From positions 1-37,315 of the forward strand of contig JAPUKG010000009.1 of assembly GCA_027295775.1 (NCBI GenBank): 37,315 nucleotides of DNA. Direction: 5' to 3'. The position numbers and the translations under genes are program-made. The notes beneath the pieces are model-generated. The model did no database searches and was not told the origin of the DNA. It worked only from the letters and a program-made list of their open reading frames with translations. This stretch comes from Pseudomonadota bacterium. GTDB taxonomy: Bacteria > Myxococcota_A > UBA9160 > UBA4427. Within the stretch, counting starts at the first letter, position 1, and the number at the start of each line of letters is the position of its first letter. Below are positions 27,608 through 35,521 of the stretch, piece by piece.

Positions 27608-28948
27608 TTGATCGTCGAATGCGAAAAGTGCTCGGTCCGTTTCCAGCTGGACGAGAGCCGCGTGCCCGCGGAGGGCATCCGGGTGCGCTGCTCCCGCTGC
27701 AAGCACTCCTTCTTCCTGCGCCGGCCCGGTGCCAGCCCCGCCGAAGAAGCGGATGCCCTGGCCCAGGAGGCGCTCGAGCCCGGGGCCGGTACGCCCGCGT
27801 CTACCGAGGACCTCGCAGCCGAGGAGAACGCCGATGACACCCGCGAGGAGAGCGCCAACGACGGCGAGGAGAGCGACTGGGAGTTCAACGACGCGGTCCC
27901 CGGATCGAACGAGCTCGACCCCGATGATGACGCGGACCCGGCGACCGACACCGTCGAGAACGACGCGGTCGCCCTCGCCTCCGAAGACGACGGCGCCGGC
28001 GACTCGAGCCTGGAGGTCACCAGCTTCGGCCGCGTCGACGACTTCTCCTCGCTGGCCGAGGCCGATGCCGAGACCGGACTCGGAGGCGCGGAGGCTTCGC
28101 CCTCCATCGGGGAGTCCGCGCAGACCGATGCGATCGACCCGCTCCTGGAGGGCGGCAGGGAAGAGCTGGGCGAGCCTGAGAACTGGGACTTCTTCGGCGA
28201 TGAGGATCCGCCCGCCCCCGAGGCGATGTCCATCGCCGCGCCCAGCGACCGACCCGCTGAGAGCGCGCTCCACTCGTCCGGTCCAGTCCTGCAGGCGGCC
28301 GCCTTGGACACCCGCGAGGAGGGCCCCGGCCTCCGGGCGCTGCGCAGCGCGGGTCGCGCCGCGGGCTGGTTCGTCGCTCTGTCGCTCCTGGCGCTGGGCC
28401 TGGTACGCGGCCTCGTTCCCGGCTTCCACCCCGTCACGCGCCCGGAGCCCGCGGTCGCATCCGCGGGCTGGGTCGCCCGCGGCGTCGAGAGTCACTGGGT
28501 CGAGACGGCGCGCTCGGGGACGCTCCTGTCGGTGACCGGAGAGCTTCGCAACCGCGACGGCGGTTCGCTGGACCGGGCGGGCCCCTGGCAGGCGGCGCTC
28601 CTGGGACCCGTGGGCCGGCCCCTCGAGCTGGATTCCGGGCGCGCCCGCCTGGGCGTTCCCCTGTCCGAGCCCGCGCTCCGCGAGCTGCCACCCGAGGCCC
28701 TGCGCGGATCCCTGGCCCGCGCCGCGGACAAGCTGGCTACCACCTCCGTGGAGCGCGGGGGCTCGCTGCGCTTCCAGGCGATCTTCGAGCGGGTGCCCGC
28801 CGAGGCCAAACGCCTGCGGGTGGAGCGGGCCGAGGCGCGGCCCTTCGAGTCCTTCGAGCCCAGCCTCGAGGCGCCCGAGCCGACAGCCGTGCCGGTCGGC
28901 GTGGTCGAGGCGATTCCGCTCCAGCCGTTTGCCGCGGAGACGCCCTAG
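27608..28948 (+). CDS. Zinc-ribbon (MJ0042-type) membrane protein with DUF3426-like C-terminus
   Basis: MIVECEKCSVRFQLDESRVPAEGIRVRCSRCKHSFFL; acidic linker; TM WFVALSLLALGLVRGLV; TTG start. Confidence 0.85.
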   Translation: MIVECEKCSVRFQLDESRVPAEGIRVRCSRCKHSFFLRRPGASPAEEADALAQEALEPGAGTPASTEDLAAEENADDTREESANDGEESDWEFNDAVPGSNELDPDDDADPATDTVENDAVALASEDDGAGDSSLEVTSFGRVDDFSSLAEADAETGLGGAEASPSIGESAQTDAIDPLLEGGREELGEPENWDFFGDEDPPAPEAMSIAAPSDRPAESALHSSGPVLQAAALDTREEGPGLRALRSAGRAAGWFVALSLLALGLVRGLVPGFHPVTRPEPAVASAGWVARGVESHWVETARSGTLLSVTGELRNRDGGSLDRAGPWQAALLGPVGRPLELDSGRARLGVPLSEPALRELPPEALRGSLARAADKLATTSVERGGSLRFQAIFERVPAEAKRLRVERAEARPFESFEPSLEAPEPTAVPVGVVEAIPLQPFAAETP

Positions 28949-28958
28949 CCCGACTCTC

Positions 28959-29156
28959 CTAGCTCGGAGGCTTGCCGTCCGTGACCTCCTCCTTCTCGGG
29001 GGTCACGTCGATCTCGTCCTTGCCGCTGATGCCGGCCTTGAAGTTCTTGATCGCCTTGCCGATGCCCGAACCGATCTCGGGGAGTCGTCGCGCGCCGAAC
29101 AGCAGTACGACGATGGCCAGGATGATGATGAGCTCCCAGGCGCCCAGTCCGAACAT
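28959..29156 (-). CDS. tatA: Sec-independent protein translocase TatA/E
   Basis: MFGLGAWELIIILAIVVLLFGARRLPEIGSGIGKAIKNFK. Confidence 0.95.
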   Translation of the reverse strand: MFGLGAWELIIILAIVVLLFGARRLPEIGSGIGKAIKNFKAGISGKDEIDVTPEKEEVTDGKPPS

Positions 29157-29237
29157 ACCGAAGAGGGTGACGCCAACCGGGGTCGGGGTCAACCACCCCT
29201 GAGACGACACTTTCCAGTCGGGGGCCGGCCTCGTAGA

Positions 29238-30593
29238 ATGCGCGCCGTGCCGATCTTCAAGGCCTACGACATTCGCGGTCTGGTCCCCGAGGAGCTCGAC
29301 GCCGACACGGCCTACGGGATCGGTCGTGCCACCGCTCACTTCCTCGGTGCTCCGGAGATCGCCGTCGGACGGGACGCCCGCGAGAGCTCGCCGGAGCTCA
29401 GCGAGGCGGTGATACAGGGCATCATCGACGAGGGCGTCGACGTCGTTGATCTGGGGCTCGTGTCGACGCCCATGCTCTACTACGCCGTCGATCGCCTGGG
29501 CAGCGGGGGCGGGATCATGGTGACCGCCTCGCACAATCCCGCCGCCTACAACGGATTCAAGCTCTGTCGCCAGCACGCGATTCCGGTGGGGGAGGCCAGC
29601 GGGCTGCGCGAGATCGAGGCGCTCGTCGACCAGCGGCGGAGTGCGGCTCCCGCGGCCGCGCCGGGACGGCGCCGGAGCGAGGACGCGTCGGTCGGATACG
29701 CCGAGCACGTGCTCGGGGTCGGCAGCCAGCGGCCCGCGCTGCACGTCGCCATCGACTGCGGCAACGGCATGGCCTCGGTGGGACTCGAGCCGCTGCTCGA
29801 GATGCTGCCCCTGCGCGTGGAGCGCCTCTACTTCGAGCCCGACGGCCGCTTTCCCAACCACCAGGCTGACCCGCTCGAGCTCGAGAACCTGGTGGATCTG
29901 CAGGCGGCAGTGCGCAGCAGCGGCGCCGACTTCGGCGTGGCCTTCGACGGTGATGGGGATCGTGCCATCTTCGTGGACGAGTCCGGGGAGCCGATCTCGT
30001 CGGATCTCGTCACCGCGGTTCTCGCCCGCCGACAGCTCGCGAGCCGGCCCGGCTCCCTGGTGCTCTACGACCTTCGTTCGAGCCGAGCGGTGGCCGAGGA
30101 GATCGAATCGGCCGGTGGACGTGCGGTGATGTGCCGAGTGGGTCACTCCTTCGTGAAGGCGCAGATGCGCGAGTGCGGTGCGATCTTCGCGGGCGAGCTG
30201 TCCGGCCACTTCTACTTCCGCTTCTCGGATACGCTCGTGGCGGACGATGGCTGCGCTGCCCTGGTCGCCATGCTCGACGTGCTGGGCACCGAGCGCCGGC
30301 CTCTCTCGGAGATCATCGCACCGCTGCGGCGCTACGCGGCGAGCGGCGAGATCAACTCGCGAGTCGCCGATGTGGACCGGGTGCTGGAGCAGATCGAGGC
30401 CGAGCACGGTCGTGCCGGGGAGGTCTCGAAGCTGGACGGGCTGCTGGTCCGCTACGACGACTGGTGGTTCAACCTCCGGCCGTCCAACACGGAGCCCGTG
30501 CTGCGACTCAACCTGGAGGCGGAGAGCCTGGATCGCATGACCCGGGAGCGGGACCGGCTTCTGCTGCGCATCCAGGAGCTGGCGGGCTCCTAG
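29238..30593 (+). CDS. Phosphomannomutase/phosphoglucomutase
   Basis: IFKAYDIRGLVPEEL, MVTASHNPAAYNGFK, FDGDGDR. Confidence 0.95.
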   Translation: MRAVPIFKAYDIRGLVPEELDADTAYGIGRATAHFLGAPEIAVGRDARESSPELSEAVIQGIIDEGVDVVDLGLVSTPMLYYAVDRLGSGGGIMVTASHNPAAYNGFKLCRQHAIPVGEASGLREIEALVDQRRSAAPAAAPGRRRSEDASVGYAEHVLGVGSQRPALHVAIDCGNGMASVGLEPLLEMLPLRVERLYFEPDGRFPNHQADPLELENLVDLQAAVRSSGADFGVAFDGDGDRAIFVDESGEPISSDLVTAVLARRQLASRPGSLVLYDLRSSRAVAEEIESAGGRAVMCRVGHSFVKAQMRECGAIFAGELSGHFYFRFSDTLVADDGCAALVAMLDVLGTERRPLSEIIAPLRRYAASGEINSRVADVDRVLEQIEAEHGRAGEVSKLDGLLVRYDDWWFNLRPSNTEPVLRLNLEAESLDRMTRERDRLLLRIQELAGS

Positions 30594-31657
30594 CCCTCCG
30601 GCGCCAGCGACATCCCGCCGGCCAGCTCCCTCTCGATCACGCGCACGAAGTCCCCGATGGGCTTGGCGCCCGACAGCCGGATTCCGTTCACGAAGAACGC
30701 CGGCGTGCTGCGGATGCCCAGGGCGTTGGCTTCGTCGACATCGGTCTGGACCCGCGCCTTCACCTCGGGATCTGCGACGCACTCGTCGTAGGCCGCCAGG
30801 TCGAGGCCCAGACCCTCCGCATAGCCGCGCAGGGCGTCTGCGCCGAGGGCGCGTTGGTTGGCGAAGAGCTGCTCGTGGAAGTCCCAGAAGCGACCCTGCT
30901 GCTCGGCGCACGCCGCAGCTTCGGCCGCGCCCCGGGCCTGCGGGTGGATCGAGTCGAGCGGCAGGTGCCGGAAGACCAGGCGAACCCGGTCGGGATACCG
31001 CTCCAACACCTCCTGCACCGTGGGCTCGGCGCGGCTGCAGTACGGGCACTGGTAGTCGCTGAACTCGATGATCGTCACCGGCGCACCCTGGGGACCCCTG
31101 GACGGACCCGTGGCCGCGACCTCGGTGCGCGGCGGCTCGAGCACGATGCGCACGGACGCGCTGTCGCGGAGCGCGACGAGCGCCTCGGCGGCGCGCTCGC
31201 TCTCCAGGTAGCTGCGGATCTGGGGCCCCCGCTGCTCGAGGGCGTCCCCGGGTCGGAATCGGGCTCGGTGGCGCTCGAAGAACGCCCCGATGTCCTCGTC
31301 GGTCACCGGGTCGAAGGCGTCGACCTTCTGCTGGAGGAGATCCTCCCGGCTGATCCCCAAGCGGGCTGCCTCGGCTTCGGCTGCGCGCCGGGTCACGAGC
31401 TCTTCGAGGGCGCTGGACCGCAGCTCGTACTGCTCGGCATCCGACTTGGAGATGACCTCGCGCTCGAAGAGCTCGTCGCGGATCCACTCGTCGAGCTCGG
31501 CCTGGGTGACGGGGGCGTCCGCGATCCAGGCGACGACGGCCGAGTCGGCCGTCTCGTCGCCCGTTGCGGCGGCGGATTCGGGGCCGGCCGGAGCGCACGA
31601 GAGGCTGGCGGTGCACAGCCAGGCCAGCGCCGGCAGAGCGAGGAGGTTCCGGTTCAT
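30590..31657 (-). CDS. Probable lipoprotein with SurA/parvulin-N-like region fused to a DsbA-like thioredoxin domain
   Basis: Signal peptide with ASLSC, SurA-N-like WIADAPVTQAELDEWI, then EFSDYQCPYCSRAEPTVQEVL (CPYC), TPAFFVNG. Confidence 0.85.
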   Translation of the reverse strand: MNRNLLALPALAWLCTASLSCAPAGPESAAATGDETADSAVVAWIADAPVTQAELDEWIRDELFEREVISKSDAEQYELRSSALEELVTRRAAEAEAARLGISREDLLQQKVDAFDPVTDEDIGAFFERHRARFRPGDALEQRGPQIRSYLESERAAEALVALRDSASVRIVLEPPRTEVAATGPSRGPQGAPVTIIEFSDYQCPYCSRAEPTVQEVLERYPDRVRLVFRHLPLDSIHPQARGAAEAAACAEQQGRFWDFHEQLFANQRALGADALRGYAEGLGLDLAAYDECVADPEVKARVQTDVDEANALGIRSTPAFFVNGIRLSGAKPIGDFVRVIERELAGGMSLAPEG

Positions 31658-31744
31658 GTGGGGCCCCCCGTGAACGAGCCGGTAGTATAGGCGTCGTCGT
31701 CGTCGCCGCTCTCGCCTGGAGCGAGGAGGTTCGCCATTCCGAAC

Positions 31745-32590
31745 GTGTCCGCCGCTCCCGCCACGCCCGATGTTTCCGAGGCGGGGGGATCGTCCGTCGC
31801 CGCCGCCGTCTCGGGCTTTCGACTCCCGTTGGAGGGCTTCGGCGTGTTGCGGCGCAACCGAAGCTTGTGGGCGCTGGCCGCAGCGCCGGTGGGTCTATCG
31901 CTGGTGTCGGTCGCCGTGGCTCTCGGCCTGGTGATCGAGTACGCCACCCCGATCCACGGCTTCGTCTCGGGATGGATCCCCGTGCTCGAGGCCGGCTCGT
32001 GGTACGAGTGGCTGTGGGTGGGCCCGGCGCGGGTCGTGCTTGCGCTGCTCGGCACCCTGCTCTTTCTGGCGGCGGCCGGCCTGTCGCTCGTGCTTGGCTT
32101 CCTCGTGGCCAAGCTGCTGTCCTCGCCGATCCTGGACACCCTGTCCGAGCGCGTGGAGCGGATCGTGTCGGGGCAGCCCGTCGAAGCGGGAACCGGGTTG
32201 CGGGGCGTCCTTCGCGACGCCGGCGCGTCGATGTGGAACGAGCTGCGCCGCCTGCTCTTCTTCGTGGGCGTGTGGGCGGCGATCTTCGCGCTGGCTGCGG
32301 TGGTTCCCGGCGCGCAGCTCCTGGCCGCGCCGGCCATGATCGGGTTCACGATCCTCTTCCTGCCGCTGGACTACGCGGGCTACGCTCTCGACCGGCGCCG
32401 GGTCCCGTTTCGCAGCCGGCGCGTCTGGGTCGTCGGCAACCTTCCGCGCATGCTCGGGTTCGGCTCGTCGGCCTTCGTCACCGCGCTGGTGCCCGGCCTC
32501 AATTTTCTGCTGATCCCGATCCTCGTCGCCGCCGGCACACTGCTCGCCCTGCGCCACCCACCGGCTTCAGAGGCCGAGCGCGTCGCGTAG
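31745..32590 (+). CDS. EI24/CysZ-like integral membrane protein
   Basis: Multiple TM helices, PLEGFGVLRRNRSLWALAAAP, FLPLDYAGYALDRRRVPFRSRR; GTG start. Confidence 0.8.
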   Translation: MSAAPATPDVSEAGGSSVAAAVSGFRLPLEGFGVLRRNRSLWALAAAPVGLSLVSVAVALGLVIEYATPIHGFVSGWIPVLEAGSWYEWLWVGPARVVLALLGTLLFLAAAGLSLVLGFLVAKLLSSPILDTLSERVERIVSGQPVEAGTGLRGVLRDAGASMWNELRRLLFFVGVWAAIFALAAVVPGAQLLAAPAMIGFTILFLPLDYAGYALDRRRVPFRSRRVWVVGNLPRMLGFGSSAFVTALVPGLNFLLIPILVAAGTLLALRHPPASEAERVA

Positions 32591-33355
32591 GTGGATCCAC
32601 ATCGCCTTCAGCGCCACGCCCGGTAGCTGCTGGTGGCTGCCGTCGAACCACTCGATCTTCTTGGGCTCCTGCGCCGCCTGGTAGAGCGCCTCGGTCGCCG
32701 CCCGTGGCACCGTCTCGTCCCGGGTCGCGTTGACGAACAGGATCGGCCGCGGTGACACGGCGCCGACGAAGCGACACGGGTCGATCGCGTCCGGGCCGAA
32801 GCCCCCGCCCGCCAGGGCCAGGGCGGCGGCGCAAGGCCGCGGATCGACGGCGCAGAATACGGCGCCGAGCATGGCGCCGAGGCTGAAGCCGCCGTACGCG
32901 ATGCGCTCGCCGTCGATCTCGGGCAGGGCGGCGAGCGCGTCCACGGTGCGACGCAGGTCGATGATCGACTGTCGGGCGAACTCGATGCGCAGCGTTTCGC
33001 TGGACGCGTGGTTCGGGGCGGCCAGAACTGCGCTGAACTTCGCGTTGCTGCGCTCGCCGTGCAGGGGGAAGTCGATGGTGGCCACCGCCGCACCGCCGCG
33101 CACCCACGGCCCCCCCGCATCGAGGTACGGCGACTCCATGGAGCCGCCCGCGCCATGCTGGAGGAGCACCAGCGGGTGCGGCGCGCCGGTCTCGGAGGCG
33201 GGGAGAAGCAGTCGCCCAGGAACGCGGTCGCCGCGGGAGGTCAGCTCGAAGCGCACGCAGCGCGCACCGGCGAAGGCCTCTGGCGGCGCGGTCTCGCGCC
33301 GCTGGAATGCCAGCGGCTCGGCTGCGTCGTGATCGAAGAGAGCGTGCTCCGTCAC
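32567..33355 (-). CDS. Alpha/beta hydrolase (dienelactone hydrolase-like)
   Basis: LVLLQHGAGGS, GGFSLGAMLG nucleophile elbow, NATRDETVP, DGSHQQLP. Confidence 0.88.
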   Translation of the reverse strand: MTEHALFDHDAAEPLAFQRRETAPPEAFAGARCVRFELTSRGDRVPGRLLLPASETGAPHPLVLLQHGAGGSMESPYLDAGGPWVRGGAAVATIDFPLHGERSNAKFSAVLAAPNHASSETLRIEFARQSIIDLRRTVDALAALPEIDGERIAYGGFSLGAMLGAVFCAVDPRPCAAALALAGGGFGPDAIDPCRFVGAVSPRPILFVNATRDETVPRAATEALYQAAQEPKKIEWFDGSHQQLPGVALKAMWIHLRDALGL

Positions 33356-33390
33356 GGTGACGGGAGTCTATCGCGGGACGGCAGGTGCTC

Positions 33391-34029
33391 CTAGTGAGCC
33401 AGGAGGATCCGCCGGGCGCGGTAGAGGTTCGACTTCACCGCGTCCTCGGACTTGGAGAGTGTCTTCGCGATCTCGCTGATCGGACGGTGCTCCAGGTGGT
33501 GCATGCGGAACAGGGTGCGTTGCTCTTGGGTGAGCTTGGTGCGCGCCGTCGTTTCCATCTGGGCCAGCCGTTCCTTGACCTCGTAGGCCTCGAGGGGAGT
33601 GGGATCCGGGGCCGCCGCAGTGGCTGCGGGGCCCCGGTCCGGATCGTCCTCCGTCAGCGGCACAGTGACGTGGCGCTTCTTCTTGAAGCGCGCCGCAATG
33701 GTCCGGCGCGTCAGGCCGAACACCCAGGCGGCGAAGGGCGCGTCTCCCCGAAACGACCCGATCGAGGAGAACACGTTGATGAAGGCCTCCTGAACCGTCT
33801 CTTCGGTGTCGGCGCGGTTGTTCAGGCGCTTCTCGACGAAGCGGTAGATACGGGGGAAGTAGCGCTCGTAGACGATCTCGAAGGCCGCCTCGTCGCCCTC
33901 ACACATCTGCTTGACGAGGACTTCGTCGGGCAGGCGGGCCACGCTATCGAGATCAGGTCGAGCCAAGGAGAGGCACCCTTCTTCCCAGGTCCAATTCCAT
34001 CCTCGCCCGTGGCCTTTCGGCTCGGGCAT
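33391..34029 (-). CDS. ECF-type RNA polymerase sigma factor
   Basis: DEAAFEIVYERYFPRIYRFVEKRLNNRADTEETVQEAFINVF (region 2), ISEIAKTLSKSEDAVKSNLYRARRIL (region 4). Confidence 0.93.
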   Translation of the reverse strand: MPEPKGHGRGWNWTWEEGCLSLARPDLDSVARLPDEVLVKQMCEGDEAAFEIVYERYFPRIYRFVEKRLNNRADTEETVQEAFINVFSSIGSFRGDAPFAAWVFGLTRRTIAARFKKKRHVTVPLTEDDPDRGPAATAAAPDPTPLEAYEVKERLAQMETTARTKLTQEQRTLFRMHHLEHRPISEIAKTLSKSEDAVKSNLYRARRILLAH

Positions 34030-34104
34030 TCCCCATAGGGAGATGTGGCCCGGGGAGGGTTGCGGGTGTCAAAATTTGTCAGGGGTGACGGAAACCGTCA
34101 GGGA

Positions 34105-34126
34105 CGAGATCCCCGTGGGGATCTCG
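34105..34126 (-). terminator. Hairpin CGAGATCCCC-GT-GGGGATCTCG
   Basis: 10-bp perfect inverted repeat immediately 3' of the stop at 34129; followed on the minus strand by TGACGG-TTT-CCGTCA. Confidence 0.55.
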
Positions 34127-34128
34127 CG

Positions 34129-34710
34129 CTAGGATTCGAAATCGCGGCGCTCCTCGGCGGTGAGGTGGAGATCCGCCTCGCTGAGGCCGCTCCGAAACAC
34201 CGCGGGCTCGGGGGTGTGCCGTCCCAAGCCCGTGGCCGCTCGAGCGGTTGCCCCGACCGACGGGGACGCCGCCTCGATCCAAAATCCGTCCTGGGCGCCA
34301 TTGTGGGCCTCGCGGTAGCACGCGAGCACCGGGGCCTGGGCGCCCAGGCTGGCCGCGGCGCTCCGGGTCTCCGGGTCGAAGTCGGGGCAGAGGAGCACGG
34401 CGCGGACCGGGGCGTCTGGATCCAGCCGTAGCTCGGGTCCGATCTGGGCCCAGTCGGCGAGCCGGGCCGACACCCAGCTGCACAGGGCCAAGGCCCGGGT
34501 CAGGAGTGTCGGGTCGTCACCGGCCTCGCCGATCAGGATCAGGGTCACCTGGCCGCGGTCATCCACCGCCACCAGATCCGCGGTGGAGCGCTCGCCCATC
34601 ACGTCTTCGGCAATCACCCGCAGCGAGGGGCCGAAGTCTCGAATTCGGTCGCGCACCGACCTGCGAAGCGCGTCGCGGGAATCTCGGGGCAGCGACCCTC
34701 GCTCAGACAA
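34129..34710 (-). CDS. Hypothetical protein, degenerate NucS/RecB-like (PD-(D/E)XK) fold candidate
   Basis: GERSTADLVAVDDRGQVTLILIG… ALCSWVSARLAD … VRAVLLCPDFDPETRSAAASL resembles the NucS/RecB-like pattern; TTG start. Confidence 0.5.
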   Translation of the reverse strand: MSERGSLPRDSRDALRRSVRDRIRDFGPSLRVIAEDVMGERSTADLVAVDDRGQVTLILIGEAGDDPTLLTRALALCSWVSARLADWAQIGPELRLDPDAPVRAVLLCPDFDPETRSAAASLGAQAPVLACYREAHNGAQDGFWIEAASPSVGATARAATGLGRHTPEPAVFRSGLSEADLHLTAEERRDFES

Positions 34711-35500
34711 CGGCCATCTCCCGGGCGTCGTCGAGCACCAGGCGCGCGACGTCGCGCAGGGCTCGGGCCGCGGGGGACTGGGGATGGGCGAGCCCGATGG
34801 GCCGGCGCGCCACGATCGCCCGGTACACGTCCAGATCGTCCACGAGCAGACCGTAGCTCGCCAGCTCGCGTCCGAGGTGGCGCTCTGTCGAGCGAGTCAA
34901 CCGGGCGAAGGCCTGCTCGGCGTCCGCCAGCCGCCGCGCGCCGTGAACCGTGATGCCGACCCGGGCACACTCGTTGGCGCCGAGGATGAGCTTGGCGATT
35001 CCGTAGGTCTCCAGCAGCTCCCGGGCGTCGCCCGACGTGAAGAGCAGGCACCAGCGCAGCAGGCTCGAGCTCTCGGCCAGGCCCGCCAACCAGGGCGGCG
35101 GGATGCGCACGAAGACCACGCCACCTTCCGGTGCTTCGGCGGCCCGATCGACCGCCACGTCGATGGCGTGGCGGTGAAGCTCCCCGAGTCCGCGGGCGTC
35201 CGAGTGCACGACCTCGACACCCACCGGACCGACCCCCGACACGGGGAGCAGTGCCTCGTCTCCACCGGATTTCGGGGCCAGGACCAAGGCGCGCGCGCCC
35301 AGCCGGGCGATCTCCACCGCCAGGTTCCAGGTCAGCGCCGAGCGGACGACGTCGCTCTCGCCGATCGGGACGCCGACCAGGGGAAGGGCGGCGGGCCGCC
35401 GAGCCGGCGTCGGGCCCGCGTGTACCGGTGGCGTCCGGGCAGCCTTGGGCTCAGCCTCCGGCAGGAGGTAGTGGAGGACGTCGGCCAGGTCGCGGGGCAA
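34703..35500 (-). CDS. MinD/FlhG-like protein with degenerate P-loop
   Basis: LPLVGVPIGESDVVRSALTWNLAVEIARLGARALVLAP replaces the KGGxGKS/T P-loop; C-terminal RFLGxEL-like / RRPIGLAHPQSPAARALRDVA as in MinD/FlhG; TTG start with SD TGGAGG. Confidence 0.6.
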   Translation of the reverse strand: MPRDLADVLHYLLPEAEPKAARTPPVHAGPTPARRPAALPLVGVPIGESDVVRSALTWNLAVEIARLGARALVLAPKSGGDEALLPVSGVGPVGVEVVHSDARGLGELHRHAIDVAVDRAAEAPEGGVVFVRIPPPWLAGLAESSSLLRWCLLFTSGDARELLETYGIAKLILGANECARVGITVHGARRLADAEQAFARLTRSTERHLGRELASYGLLVDDLDVYRAIVARRPIGLAHPQSPAARALRDVARLVLDDAREMAVV

Positions 35501-35521
35501 TTCGCTAGCGGGCCTCCAGTG

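Noticed and set aside
28959-31616. 885-aa minus ORF ending in TatA
   Set aside because: Antisense/off-frame translation of the phosphohexomutase and DsbA-like genes; only the last 65 aa is the real TatA.
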